A stretch of DNA of 64,000 bases from Rhizophagus clarus. Taxonomy: Eukaryota; Glomeromycota; Glomeromycetes; Glomerales; Glomeraceae. Under the pieces are notes generated by a model that had not been told where the DNA came from, made no database searches, and saw only the letters and a program-made list of their open reading frames with translations. Made by a program: the position numbers and the translations under genes. Of this stretch, positions 13,016 through 25,700 are shown in pieces; positions within the stretch are counted from its first letter, which is position 1; every line of letters starts with the position of its first letter. The stretch lies in contig BLAL01000254.1 of NCBI GenBank assembly GCA_015698045.1, positions 310,001 to 374,000 of the forward strand, in the 5' to 3' direction.

Positions 13016-13728
13016 GCGTTAATAATAGGCAATTAAAAGTATACAGACACTTTATTTTACCAAATTATGTAAAAAATTACATATTAATATGATATAAAAA
13101 AGTTTATAATTTAATATTTGTAATTATAATAAATAAATTTTATGCTCTATATTTTTCAGAATTTTTTAGAAATATGAAATTATCTATAGCATAAATTATT
13201 TTAATTTTATTATGTGGTTCACAAAATTTAAAAATGATGTAACTTAATCAATATCGTTCTAATCAATATGATTTTACTATCATTTGAATCGTCTCAATGA
13301 GATGAATCTAATGAACTAAATATCATAAAAATCTGATTATTGAATCAAAATATATTATAGAGTAATCCTAAATAATTAAAATATAATTGTGTACCAAATA
13401 TTGATTTTACAATTGTTATTTTATTACTATTTGAATCGTCTCAATGAGGCAGATCTAATAAATCCATGATCATAAAAGTCCAATCACTAGATACTGAAAT
13501 AATCTTAATAAATCTTAAATTTATATGAATTTCACAAATTCTGTAAATTCATGTAAAATTTTACTTGTTAACCTTATATTGAGCTAATGGACTATATAAA
13601 ATTTTATTATTTACATTATGTTTGCATGTTATATTAAATTTCTTGATAAAAAATACTTGAAAAGTATATTAATAAAAATGCATAAAAATATATTTCTTTA
13701 GTATATTTTAAATATCAATTAATTATAT

Positions 13729-13883
13729 GGGGTCTTTGCAATAGAAAGGTACGAAACTCAAAAAATTTTTTAAATTTACTTTATATGTTAATTATATTTT
13801 TTATACTAAAATAAGTGTAAATTTAATATTAATTAAATTTTTATTTTTTTTTGAGTTTCGTACCTTTCTATTGCAAAGACCCC
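13729..13883. mobile_element. 155-bp palindromic MITE, copy 1
   Basis: Begins GGGGTCTTTGCAATAGAAAG and ends with its complement (CTTTCTATTGCAAAGACCCC), with arms of about 40 bp around an AT-rich core. ATAT lies on each side. Two further copies occur at 45.72 and 46.79 kb; in those copies the empty site is known, consistent with duplication of TA, TAT or ATAT (the palindrome makes the exact length ambiguous). No coding capacity. Host superfamily is unassigned; a TA duplication would fit Tc1/mariner. Confidence 0.9.
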
Positions 13884-15170
13884 ATATATCTTATAGAATT
13901 AAGGCACTTATTGTAACAAATGAAAATAAAATTTATCAATAAATTTTTATTTAGATTAATAAATAATAATATAGTGAATATGTTCAACTTAATTTTTTAT
14001 TTTAATTGTATTATTATGTATATAAATTTTTTCATTTTGAAAATTAGCCATATACTTTTAATCGCCTATTGTAGTTTATTAAGAAATATACTACATTTAG
14101 ATTTTACAATAAAAGTATATCATAAACCTATTAAAATTGATACTTTTGCATCATAATTAGTTGTAAATCATTTTATATAACTCATTATGTTAACCATACT
14201 CTATAACTTTTTGTATTACTCATAAATTTATTTTATTATAATATATATTACTATTACTTAATTTTAATATTTTGAAAATTTAAGATCAATATACAATTTT
14301 TATAATTATCAATATATACTAATCACTATTACCAGCATAAGAGAAAACTTGATTTAATCTATTATAAAATAAACATTTAGCCAAAATTATCAACTTAATC
14401 TTTAAAAAAAAGATATATAATCATTTTAATATATAATATTTATATATGGAGTTCACTATATAATCATACTTATCTATTATCACCAATTTTTGGCTTGCCA
14501 AAAACGGATTATAGACAGGTCTGACTGTACTATGTAATTCAATAACAAAAAAAAACCAAAATACAGTAGAATATAAATTTAATAAATAGATAATGTAGAT
14601 AAGATAAATTTGTATAGTCTTTTATTTTATTATACAAGAAAATGTCTATATAATTAATATTATTTGGTATATGTTATTTCTTATTACTGTAATACTATTC
14701 CGTGACAATGATTCCTATATAAGGAAATTTTAGTTATACAAAATGAATTGTGTTACAAACTTTATTTCCCTTTTTATATTTTTTATTAAAAAATACCCTT
14801 TCTTTTAATCATTTCAATAATGTAAGTTCTGAATAATTTCATCTTTTTAGATCAGTTCAAAACTTTATATTATCAAATTTATAATTAATCTTTCGTATAT
14901 ATAATATGTACCTGTTGATATTGCTAAACAGATGCTAATTAATATAATTAAATTTGATATTTTAATTTTGTTTATAATTAGATAATTTGGTTTGATTTAG
15001 CAGAAGCGATATCACCTTTTACATTATTCAAATAAAAATTTTAAGCATAATAATCACTTCTCAAAAAAGTAATATTTTTACAATGAATACCTGGTACGTT
15101 ACTAGTGAGTGTACAGCTAATCTTAAAAAGAGATTAAAAGTTGCTTAATTTGGAATCTAAAGTTTTACAA
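13884..15170. other. AT-rich spacer with a possible pogo/Tigger-like solo end
   Basis: No gene is recognised. At 14506-14528 the sequence CGGATTATAGACAGGTCTGACTG followed by TA resembles the right terminal repeat of Tigger/pogo-like elements (complement beginning CAGTCAGACC), but no matching left end was found. The upstream 150 bp before the methyltransferase start presumably contains its promoter; no clear TATA element can be singled out in this AT-rich DNA. Confidence 0.4.
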
Positions 15171-15177
15171 TTATCTC

Positions 15178-16165
15178 ATGACTGGGCTAACACATCAATA
15201 TAGACTTGTCATACAAAAAGCCGTTAAAAAATCATCATCACTTCTAGAAAAACGTAAATTATCATACATGAACGACTATTTGGCTTTTCCAACTTCAATG
15301 ACATTTAACTCTTTGTCCGATGAAGAACAACATAACCGCTCGGAGTTGCTTCGTCATCTCACTTCAGAGTTCAATAGGCCTTCTACAGGTTGGAATTTTT
15401 CCTACCTTAAAGGTCGTATGGAAGAACAATTAAATTTATTGCCATGGGACTATGAAGCGACCGTAAAAAATTTGTTACCAAATGCCAAAGGCTTGTTAGA
15501 CATGGGTACAGGCAGTGGTGAGTTTCTTGCTTCATTAAATCCGCTACCACCAGATACTTGCGCGACAGAAGGTTGGGCTCCCAACATTGCTATCGCAAGG
15601 CAACGGTTAAGACCTTTTGGAGTAACCGTTACAGGTACAGCTTTTCCATTTGATAACTAACAATTAGGAATGATATATCAATTAAACGAATTTTAATTTA
15701 GCTATTACTGATAATGACGTACGACTTCCTCTTAATGATGCACGATTTGATCTTATAATTAACCGTCACGAACCTTATATTGTTTATGAAGTTCATCGTC
15801 TTCTTAAGCGAGGAGGTTTATTTGTTACACAACAAGTTGGCGAAAAAGATAATATTGAATTAAACAAACTTTTAGGAGCTCCTGAACATCTTGGATATAG
15901 AGAATGGCATATGGAGCAAGCTTGTAGTGAATTACAAAAAGCGGGTTTTACTATCTTAGAAAAAAAAGAAGCTTTTATAGAGACGAAATTTTATGATGTA
16001 GGAGCTATTGTTTATTATTTGAAAGCAATTCCATGGCAAGTTGAAGACTTTACTGTGGAAAAATATTCAGAACAACTTGTAAATCTCCATCATAAAATTC
16101 AAAAAGAAGGATTTCTCTCAGTTCAAAGTCATCGATTTTTTATTATGGCACGAAAGGATAAGTAA
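15178..16165 (+). CDS. SAM-dependent methyltransferase, bacterial-like, two exons
   Basis: Exon 1 is 15178-15634 and exon 2 is 15702-16165, joined across a 67-nt intron (donor after ACAG|GTACAG, acceptor TTTAG). The split codon GCT restores one 306-residue frame. Class I Rossmann methyltransferase features are clear: motif I LLDMGTGSGEFL (about residues 105-116), acidic/adenine-loop region ATEGWAPNIAIA, and motif IV-like FDLIINRHE with a following LKRGGLFVTQQVG strand. The C-terminal half (YLKAIPWQVEDFTVEKY, then HRFFIMARK) resembles the arrangement in small-molecule methyltransferases of Firmicutes. The substrate is unknown. The gene converges on the NMNAT-like gene with 594 bp between stops. 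It may be an acquired bacterial gene that gained an intron; this is inferred from recall of the family, not from a search. Confidence 0.85.
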
Positions 16166-16371
16166 TTTTATTCTTAGGATGACGGCATTTCAAATTTACA
16201 TATAGAAAAAAGGACTTTTGTTGTGTTTTTGAAGTGGGAGCGAAAAAAAGTGGGTTGACATTAATCATTTGAGGAAAAAACGGCAATTCATAATATAAAA
16301 AAGTACTTTATACATAAGCAAACAAAATATCTTATATGATAGTTTTTAACTTATTGATGTTTTTATTTGTA

Positions 16372-16404
<33 letters not shown>

Positions 16405-16759
16405 TTTTTTAAAATAAATAAAAAATTTTTTTTTTTTTTTTATCATGTAAGCGCTTATTACAAGTTTATATTAATCAACAATTGTAAAGAAAATGATGCT
16501 AATTGTGATCAGGCAGACGATTCAAATTATTCAGCTAGATAGATTTCGCTCATACCTTTATGAAAAAAGGAAAACTATATATAATAAATTTGTTTGGATG
16601 CGGGAACACTAGAGACAATATAGTTAGAGCTTAAATTTCTTGACCTTTGGGAGTTGAATGAACCATTTCATTAATATAATTGATATTACAATTCTACTTC
16701 GTCCTAAAATTATGAAGAAAATATTAATAAAACGATAAAAGTTTATTAATTAAGGAGCG
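16166..16759. other. Convergent intergenic region with long poly-T tracts
   Basis: Lies between the stops of two converging genes. Contains a TA microsatellite and two long T runs (about 16387-16440). The short reading frame there is a low-complexity artefact. It presumably includes both 3' UTRs. Confidence 0.5.
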
Positions 16760-17551
16760 TCAATTTATCACCTGAGATGGATTCAATTTTGAAGTTAAAA
16801 TTTTATTTTTCTTTATATATTCTGCAACTTTTGAATCACATAAATCTTCCCAACCGCCAAAATTATTAATTAATTTTTTTCTCAGAATTGTGGAGCTAAT
16901 ATCATTATTGTTTTCCCCATTAATAACCACTACAGACTCTTTCCAAACATTTTCACCAAAATTACGATCCAGATTATTTTCAATATTTTTTATCTGACCA
17001 TCATCTTTTTTCCTACCAATAATAACAAAACCATGATGTTTCAATAGAGTGCGAGAAATACCAGTTCTCATAAAATGATCACTACCACATAAATAGAAAA
17101 CTTTAATGTGACAATTAATTTCATCATGTTCATTAAGAAATTTTGACAATCTATATAAAACCTCCCAATAATCAACAAATCCTAGATTGCTTTCTATTGA
17201 TTTTGTTTCCCATAAATCAACATCAATCCAATCTGATTCATTTACAGCCAATTTACACATTTCAATTCGTTTATCTATTGGAATAGCATGTCTACCTAAT
17301 TTAACAGAAACATAACAATCTTGTGAAGGTGATAAGTATCCTGCTATAACTTTAACTTGTGATAATCGCGATTCCAATTCTCTTTTGGCTATCTCAAAGT
17401 TATTAATATGTTGTTTATGAATAGGGTTCATTGATCCGGTTGTTACTAATACTACAGGCGTTTTTGAAGGTGATTCAGTTTTTAATTGCAATAAATTTGT
17501 TAAAAGTTTTGTTGTTGGTGTTAAATGCGATTCAGACTTATATAATGCCAT
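16760..17551 (-). CDS. Nicotinamide-nucleotide adenylyltransferase-like protein
   Basis: A single 263-codon exon. The nucleotidyltransferase fold is shown by the N-terminal VLVTTGSMNPIHKQH motif (about residues 34-48; the GxxNPxHxxH signature that binds the ATP phosphates), a middle segment with YLCGSDHFMRTG (about 154-165, the conserved GSDxxxxx strand of eukaryotic NMNATs) and the C-terminal NNDISSTILRKKL (about 214-226; the ISSTxxR signature). In the family the enzyme joins NMN or nicotinic-acid mononucleotide to ATP to give NAD(+) or its deamido form. Length fits the compact eukaryotic type. The start is the first ATG in frame; upstream DNA is poly-A rich. Substrate preference cannot be read from the sequence. 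Neighbouring genes give no operon-like hint, as expected in a eukaryote. Confidence 0.82.
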   Translation of the reverse strand: MALYKSESHLTPTTKLLTNLLQLKTESPSKTPVVLVTTGSMNPIHKQHINNFEIAKRELESRLSQVKVIAGYLSPSQDCYVSVKLGRHAIPIDKRIEMCKLAVNESDWIDVDLWETKSIESNLGFVDYWEVLYRLSKFLNEHDEINCHIKVFYLCGSDHFMRTGISRTLLKHHGFVIIGRKKDDGQIKNIENNLDRNFGENVWKESVVVINGENNNDISSTILRKKLINNFGGWEDLCDSKVAEYIKKNKILTSKLNPSQVIN

Positions 17552-17559
17552 TTTGCCTC

Positions 17560-17929
17560 AATAAATAAATAAAATGCCATTCTGCAAATCCAATTTTTTT
17601 TTTTTTTTTTAATGACAGATTACTTAATTTCAGGTGTTTAGACGCAAATTTTATTGGAAGGACAATTTGTACAACGTTTTAAAAAATTCCTTTTCGGAGT
17701 TTCATATAATATCTTGCAATTTTTTTTTGTTTTTTTTTTTTTTGATTAAAGTTAAATAAAATAAATATCCCATTTTTAATTACATTGTTATCCAATTCTA
17801 ACCTTATCAAAAATATCTCATTATTTTAATGCTATCAAATTATTAAAATAATCCTGTCATATTAGCATTTGATAGTTAATCAAAATGAATTTTTATAATA
17901 AATGTGACCGAGAAAATGTTTAAACAAAT
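17560..17929. other. Intergenic spacer
   Basis: Holds the upstream region of the NMNAT-like gene and the 3' region of the Lines-like gene. Two T-rich runs (about 17595 and 17725) are the only notable features. Confidence 0.5.
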
Positions 17930-20116
17930 CTAATTGCTATCTTTGCTATACATTATTTCTTTTAAGCATGATTCAACCTTCTTTAATCTCTTAATTAAGG
18001 AAGTAGCATTATAAGGAAACAAATTTTTTTCCATTAACGATTGTATTAATTGAATCAAATCATTAAAGACTCCTAGCACTCGTTCAGCACAATTCTCCAT
18101 TTCTGAATGTTTTTCATCAAATTTTTTACATATAATAGAAAATCGAGAAATATCTTGTTCAAGATATTTACAATATTTTAAAAGAAATTCCAAAAAATTT
18201 GTTTCATTCGAAATTATAAAATCCAATAATATTGAATGATTGAATCCTGTTGAAATTAAAAATCTCAAGAAAAAATCATGCGAGGTAAAATGGTTCAAGA
18301 GATGACTCATTTGTAATGAGACACACTCCATTACCGATCTACAAATTAATCAAATTTAGATATTTACTAAATAACAATAATAATATATAAAATTTACTGA
18401 AATTTACTTTATATGAGACTCTCCGTCAAAATTGATTAATTTTTTTTTAAATTCTCTAAATGTGAGTTCTAACCGCACAAAATTCAACATGAAAGAAGTT
18501 AGATCACTATCATTATTAGTGTACCAGTTAAGTAAATATTCAACCAAATTTTCGTTTTTTTGCAATAAATCTATACAGACAAAGAAAAAAGTTATTAAAT
18601 AATTCATTAAATTGAATTTTATGATAATAAACTTACCGTTACTGAATGTCAAAATATTCATTAGAGTACGAAGTTTTATATCAGCTGAAATGTCAATCAA
18701 ACTAATATCATTTTCCGTGAATATCTTCATAATAGTAGTGTAAACTTCCATATAAATGTCAATTAATTTCTTCGTGCATTCAATATTGATAGAAACATCA
18801 GAAACAACTTTATTGTTATTTCTTTGCCTATCGAAAAATTCAGTGTGATCATTATCAAACATAAGATAACCATTAAGCTCTTGTGCTTCAAAAGCAGCCA
18901 AAATCTTCCCAGTATAATCTCTCATGCTAGTTAGAATTGTAAATGTCTTTTAATAGAAAAAAAAAAAAGAATAAGGCTTTGTAATGATAATTATTTTATA
19001 TTTAAAAAGAATATTTTTCTTACCATATCGATGTCACTAGTAGACCTCACTGTATAATGCAAAATATCTAAAACTTTTCTTACAGCAGGTAAATATCCAC
19101 AACACAATAAGCCACATATTGACTCAATCTTTGAATCTACTCTTTCTAAAATACTGAGAAAGATCTGTATTAAATAAGAATCTTTTGCAATCTCTGCTTC
19201 ATAAATTTCGAGTTTTTTGATATCTAATATGACAATGAGTGTCGAAACGATGATCAAGTTATTACTCGCATCAGTTATGTGTTCCATTTTAAACCATTCA
19301 TTGAGTACATTTAACAATCGACGACACGCATGTTGTGACAGGATATTTCCAACATCTTCATCAATTGCTTCAGATAAACGATGTCGAAAATCTTTCATTA
19401 CGCTATGAAATATTTCTAGTACTGATTCAATAGTAACAGAGGAAACCACATCTTTCAACTTATCATTGTATAAATCACATATTTTTTTTAATAACTGCTT
19501 CTGAGTTTCTTCTATATTGATATTGTCTATTATTGGCTTTTTTTGGACAAAAACTAATTAGAATTAAAAGTAAATAATTGAATAACTCTTTTTAAAACTA
19601 TATTACGTACCTTCTCATTAGATATTAATAACAACCATAGTGTCAGAACTTTTTTTGTCAAGTATACAATGAAATTATTATTATGAATAAGATATTGCGC
19701 CTAAATTAATAAAAAATTAGTAATTAAAAATTAAATAATAAAAACACGATGCTCCCCACAAGCTGTAGTATTATTAGTAGTTATTACACCAGAATAAGTT
19801 GATTTTTAGAAAGAAGATTACAAAATTTTATTGCATATTTGTTATCAGTAATGTGAAAATCTTGTTGATATAAACTATTTAATGCATTTGTTATGACAGA
19901 TAATCTTTTTAAAATTAGTTGTTGATATTTGAATTCCTCGGAAACGTTAATTGTAATAAATGTATTTTGGAGCTGAAAGTCCTATTATGAATGAACATTA
20001 GGCAAGTGCTGATGTGACGCGAAAAAAAAGCAAGTAAATTTTATTACGTTTAAGAAGTTCTTTAAAACTTCTACATGATATTGAGTAACTACATTGAACT
20101 TTTCGGGTTTTTCCAT
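17930..20116 (-). CDS. Protein Lines (LINS1) homologue, multi-exon
   Basis: Coding blocks run from the ATG at 20116 (MEKPEKFNVV...) through 19975-about 19790, about 19700-19617, about 19548-19010, 18925-18637, 18570-18408 and 18338-17930. Supported junctions include donor AAC|GTAATA with acceptor TTTCAG after exon 1, and CATATAAA|GTAAAT with TTTGTAG before the last exon. The intron 18571-18636 is 66 nt and stop-free, so it is readable through. Identity rests on the last exon, where HDFFLRFLISTGFNHS, LLDFIISNETNFLEFLLKY and a following IICKKFD match the Lines C-terminal domain (human LINS1 has DHSLLLDFLIS-ETCFLEY). The protein is mostly helical. The molecular role is poorly defined in fungi. 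The junction near 18925-18990 is uncertain. Confidence 0.72.
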
Positions 20117-21060
20117 GTTAAATTTTCAGTATTATAGACGTAAGATGGACAGATGGTGGACATCCTCATGTTATCACATTATTGCCAATCATTTTGCCGA
20201 TCATTTTCAGTCAATTATTCAATTCTGATTGTTCGGATTTTTGATCACAAAATCCATTAACCAATCCAAAGTTCCAAACATGTGATCAAAAATCACTGAT
20301 CGAAAAATAACGTTTTGTTTTTGCTTATTTTTAAATTGCGATCAAAAAATTCTACTATTTTGTAGGTCGGTAAAATCGGGTCACTGGTCAATTGAACAGG
20401 CCTATTATCTGTCTATATATTTCTAAGATCCCACCACCAAAATTTTTTCTAGGTTTTATTATGGTTTAGATAATTTGGGTTTTATGGCTTCGGCCGGGTT
20501 CTAAACGTACAACAGGCTCTTTAGGCTGTGTTTTTAAAATAAGGCAGGGCGGCTTCTTTATTTAGGGAGATTTAAAGATAGATTCCGGGTTACTAAGATA
20601 GTTTTATTTTTATTTCTATATGCAGCTCACTTATCATCTTTATGCGCTGTACTGTCGTTATCATATCATTAAATAAATAAATTATTTGTCTATATAAAAC
20701 TGCATAAAGTACCCCGGGTATATATCAATTTCACCAATATAAAAATTGAATTATAGCTGGGGGTATTTTGTATGGAATATGGAGAAATTGACCAGAATTA
20801 GCTGAATTTTTGCCAGAATTAAGATTTTTTAACCACATATCATACCCGAGTATATTATCATGGGGGTACGTGAAAAAGGGGATCCCTTATGCAGTGCTAT
20901 ACGGTAAGGAGTTTTATTCTGGAATTTAAGAAGTCGTCCATACATATTGTTATGTTAGTTGTAATGAAATTTATTGGGATTTATTGAAAATAATTGTGAA
21001 GCAATATCATTAAATCTGATCTGAATGTGAAAAGTAATTATATGGTAATACATCTTATAA
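20117..21060. other. Intergenic region with a small inverted-repeat element
   Basis: No gene is seen between the Lines-like start and the polyphosphatase stop. It contains 20699-20897, annotated separately, and a GATCA-rich stretch (20190-20330) where TTTTTGATCACAAAA and GTGATCAAAAATCACTGATC recur in both orientations, suggesting another decayed fold-back. Confidence 0.5.
20699..20897. mobile_element. Small MITE with ACTGCATAA inverted ends
   Basis: The left end ACTGCATAAAGTACCCCGGG and right end GGGGGTACGTG...CCCTTATGCAGT are imperfect complements with the spacing disturbed on the right. The GTACCCC motif next to the tip is also present in the element at 42165-42482, suggesting that the two are distantly related non-autonomous families. 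Confidence 0.55.
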
Positions 21061-21068
21061 TTCTTATT

Positions 21069-22351
21069 CTAAATTTTATTTATAGGATATTGTTGAAATA
21101 AATCTTTGATTATTGGATAAATTTGCTTCCTTGAATACGCACTTTCTTGTTGTTGATAAAATCGAACGTGATCCATATTTGAAAATAAAGGTTTCAATGA
21201 GAGTTTAATTTCTAATTGTTGAAGAAATTCGCCATAAATGAATTTGTCTTTATTAGAAAAAAAAATAAATTCTCGTTGAAATCCTTTATCTTTATGACTA
21301 TATGTCAACATGATAATAAATATATCCAATTTTCTTTCGTTTTTAAAATATTTAAATGAATCAATTAATTTGTCAATATTCTTATCTTCACGTTGAATCC
21401 AACCATCTATAAACCAAGGTATACTACTTATACCAATTTTAAAATTATTTAAATTCCATTCCTTATAATCTTTACGCAATAGATCAATATTTGATAAATG
21501 AGATATATTGAGTTTAGCAGATTGAATTGCTTTGTAGTAATTACTCGTAAAAAATTCCTGATCAGACTTAGGTATGTTTAATATGTCTAATAAAAATTGA
21601 ACTGCCTCTTTATCTTTGTTTGATGTTCTTCCTTTTGATACGTCCAATAGTACAGTGTCTATTAAAATTGGTGCTAATAACAGTTTGCTTAGTTTAGAAT
21701 CATCTTGAAAAGTTTTTTTCACCCAATCATCTTTAAAATGTAATACAACTAATGAAGTAGCAGATCCGACTGATTCAATTTGACGACTCTTAATATTGAG
21801 ATATAATCCTTCATCTTGATGATGATCCAAGATTGTATCTATTTTATCATTAAATTTTTCACTCCAAGGAGAGATTAATTTATTATGGTCCACCAAAATC
21901 AGGTTTACATCATAATTGGAGGATAATTTGTCTAAATGAGGCAATATGTCGTCCAAGAAAAGTAGTTGAGATATGTCACTTTCAGAAAATTTACTTTCGC
22001 TAAATACGTAAGAACATTCTGGACGTAAAGAAAAATCTGATTTTGGAATTTGAATGATTGGTAAATATATAGAGGAGAATGAAGTAGCGGACGATTTCAA
22101 CTCATCAGATGAAATTAATTGTTGACTTAGATATGCATATGCTATCGACGATATAATCGAATCCAAATCTGAACATATGTGAGATAAAAAATTTTAATTC
22201 AAAAATAAAATTAATTAATTCAATATGAAATTGACTAACCAGCTGATTCATTTCCAAGCACAAAATAAATTTTCTTTTGCTGTTGAGTAGCTATAGCTTC
22301 ATTAACGTTCTCATTAATTAATAAAGAAAAAATTTTAACAAACTCAATCAT
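21069..22351 (-). CDS. PPX1: Exopolyphosphatase, DHH/DHHA2 family (PPX1-like)
   Basis: Exon 1 (22351-22240) and exon 2 (22168-21069) are joined over a 71-nt intron (G|GTTAGT...TTCAG), giving a 403-residue protein. Splicing restores the first metal-binding motif as GNESADLDSI. Further DHH-superfamily signatures follow: LVDHNKL, ILDHHQDEG (the DHH triad), and SATSLVV with KLLLAPILIDTVLLD. The C-terminal portion, including DLFQQYPINKI, corresponds to the DHHA2 domain. Yeast PPX1 removes terminal phosphates from long-chain polyphosphate with Mn or Mg; a length near 400 residues agrees. No signal peptide is visible, so a cytosolic or mitochondrial-matrix role is likely. It is divergently arranged with the ubiquitin hydrolase gene, starts 392 bp apart. 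Related pyrophosphatases share the fold, but the overall order favours PPX1. Confidence 0.87.
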
Positions 22352-22743
22352 TTCTTTGCAAGTGTCTCCAAAAACTTGATCGAGCCAATCAATAATTAGG
22401 TGCTAAAATGCACGTGAACGCAAAATTTTAAATCTGGAAAGGTAAACAAATGTTGATTAAACATCTAAGCATTATATTAAAAGTTAACCGCGTGAGTTCT
22501 TCGAACAAATGTGACATTCTGCCAAAACTCTACATAAAATTATGTATGTAAAAACAATTTCTGGAACCAAGTTAAAATGAACATTAAAGCACAAAGCAGT
22601 ACGTATACACTAGTTGATAACTGATTTTTGAACTTTATCTTGCCCCTAGAAAAAACACGATCAAAATTTCCGAAAATAACGAATATAATTAATTAAGGAC
22701 ATGTCACAAAGTAATTTGATTATGATTTAATTTTCGGATCCTT
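22352..22743. promoter_or_regulatory. Divergent promoter region of PPX1-like and UBP2-like genes
   Basis: The 392 bp between the two start codons must contain the upstream regions of both genes. It is less extremely AT-rich than the flanks and has no repeat hallmark. No specific transcription-factor site can be named with confidence. Shared regulation is only an inference from the arrangement. Confidence 0.45.
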
Positions 22744-25700
22744 ATGTTAAATAATTTTGTAATAGATAAAATCAATCAACTTTCAATACACACTAACATT
22801 TTAAAAGATCCTCCTCCATTACCACCTCGTCCTAATAATATAGATTCAAGCGAACATATGGAATTTTCGGCACTAGGAAAGACGCCTCCCGCTTGGCTTC
22901 ATGATTTGATACGTTATAATACTGGAGAAGATAACCATCAACACGAATTTTATTTATCTGAAGAATTTGATAAAGAAGTTAACGAAATTGGAGCTGTATT
23001 TTTGTGCAGAGAATGTCACTATTGGTTTTTTTTAACAATCGCTCCAAATACGGTTCTGGGGCAATCAGATTGCGGGTTTGAAAATACTTTACATCACCTT
23101 CATACAACAATTACGACAAGAACTTCTATATCAGCTAGATGTTGCGTATGTAATCTCATTGTGAATGTCGAAATTCAAGAACCTTTTATCGACTTGAGGT
23201 TATTTAATGATTTGGGTAAATTAAGGAAACATTCATACGCGAATGCTGTAAAACATGCTGAATTTGAATATAAAACAAATTTAATCGATACCATTGAAAG
23301 TATGAAGAAAATAGTTAGTAACATACTTGATGATGATTTACAATCCCTAAAAATCAACTGTAAAAATTTTGAGATGGATAGAGTAAGGTTGGTACATCTC
23401 TTTACCCTCTATATGTTTGATGGTGGTATAGTAATTATGGATTTTTGACAAATGATTTTACTCTAGCCAGGCTATATTTGAAAAGCTTGGGTTTAATTTA
23501 ATGGATGGTTGTCTCAACCCGCCTTCTTTTCCTTTATCTGATGATGAAAAGCGAAACGTTAAATTTACAAAAGGAGAGTTATTGATGATATCTTTTGAGT
23601 TGAGTGAGTGACTTGTTATTTGTCATGAGATATTTTATTAAATCATTGAAATATATATATACTGTATGTATAATATATATTAGTAATGTATTAGTATAGT
23701 ATTGATACATTTTATTCTATAGGTTTATACTTAAAATACAATGCAAAAAGACCGTATGATAAGTTGAATAATATTCTTGGAACGGCATGTAAATAAATTG
23801 GATTTTTTTTTTTTGAAAACATTATAAATAATTCCTTCAACGCCATTTCTTTAATTAAGAAAATTTTTATATATGGGATATGCTAAAGATAAAGCCCTTT
23901 TCGTCGATTGTTCGAATTTTGACCCAGAAAATGGAACTTATTCATTGTATTCTAGCTCCTTTGTCTTAGGATGTGTTCCTGATATGGATGATCAAACTTT
24001 GATTTGGGCATATAATTTAGGAGTGCAAGAGGTTCCAGAAAGAGCCCCAGAATATTTACAGGCTATATATGAAATGTCAAAAGAAAGGAAAAGCGAAGCT
24101 CTGGAAGAGCTAGTTGCCGTAGAAAAATCTAAAGGTGAATAATTTACTTTATTAATATTATTCTGGTCAAACGTTCTTAATAATTTAGCATCTTATGAAT
24201 TGTTTATAGGTAGATTTCATGAAGAGGATATCAAAGAAGCTTATAAATGTCTATGTGGAGATGGAGATACTGATGTTTCTACCGTTTCTGACGATTTTCT
24301 AATCGATACTTATAGCGTATTAGTAATTACATATTTCTCATATTTGTGCTATAAACTCTTTTTTTTTTTTATTTTATTTTATTTTAAAATAATATCATCT
24401 TTCTAGAATGCTGATAATCCTTCTTTAAGAGCAAAATATCGAGAGGCTTTGGATATCATTGGAAAAGCCAGAAATAGTACAAAAATATTCCGTTCGTTGA
24501 ATGAAGGGACAATAAATGGTGGGATATCATTTTGTTATATAAACATTGCCTTGCAAGTTATTAATAATAATAATCTTATATATTAATTTTTTTTTATGAA
24601 TATCTGCTATATTTTTATTTTAATACCTTACAGAAATACCTGATTATCTTTTAGAGATGTAAGTGATATTTTTTTCAATTTTAACTTTATACACGAATAA
24701 CGATTAAATCATGTGGTTTGTTATTAGGCCAGTAGGGTTAGACAACATTGGGAATACGTGTTATCTCAACTCTTTGTTACAGGTTTTTATTGATTAATTT
24801 CTATTATGCGTAGTTGTGCAAATATACCGTATATTTACAATGTATATTTTTTTCGATTTTAGTATTATTTTACAATACGACAATTACGTACAGCAGTTTT
24901 AGCTACTGATTCATCAGGTGCTAATAGTTATGAATTAGACTGGCAATCTGTAACTATTGGTCATAGAAAGGTGTCAAGATCTGAGGTTGAAAGGGCAAAG
25001 CAATGTATATTATGATTTTATTCATTTTAATTTACTGTATTACCTTTTAACGTATTTTAATTATCTATTTTTTTTTTTTTTTTATTTATTATTAATTATA
25101 GTTGTCAATCTTTTGCGAGGATTATTTGTAAATTTAATACATACAACACAAAGATCTATTTCTCCAGACATAGATTTAGCATATTTGGCTCTTGTCAATG
25201 TCAAAAATGACGATGATGAATACAAAGATACTTCAAAATCCCCTACGGATGACAATAAGATGGCTATTGATGATTCAAGTCCAGGTCCGTCATCATCTAA
25301 GATCATGGATAATGGGAATTCAGATAACTATACAGTATCTGAAGAAGTAACTGTAGAAATGGAAGGCATGGCACCTCCAGCAGACATTAGTGAAGAGAGA
25401 CTTGTCCCCGAAAACTTTTATAATGAAAATGTAAAGGGAAAAGAAAAAGAAAATACTGGGCCAGAATTGGCATCTGATTTTTATAATACTTCCAAAGAAG
25501 ATAAACTTAGAGCAGCCTCAGAAATGTTGCTTGGGAGACAGCAAGATGTTACCGGTATTTTGAGTTTATTAGTCATTTCATACATTTTGTTTGGTAGAGA
25601 CTATTAGATTAAGATTCTTTCTAATGTATGTAGAATGTATGGACAATGTTATGTTTCAACTCGAAGCTGCATTGAAATCGCTTCTTACGACTGATGAAAA

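Noticed and set aside
14506-14528. Complete pogo/Tigger element
   Set aside because: Only one candidate terminal repeat is present; no left end or transposase found.
16336-16542. 68-codon frame after the methyltransferase
   Set aside because: Mostly poly-T and TA runs; no coding character.
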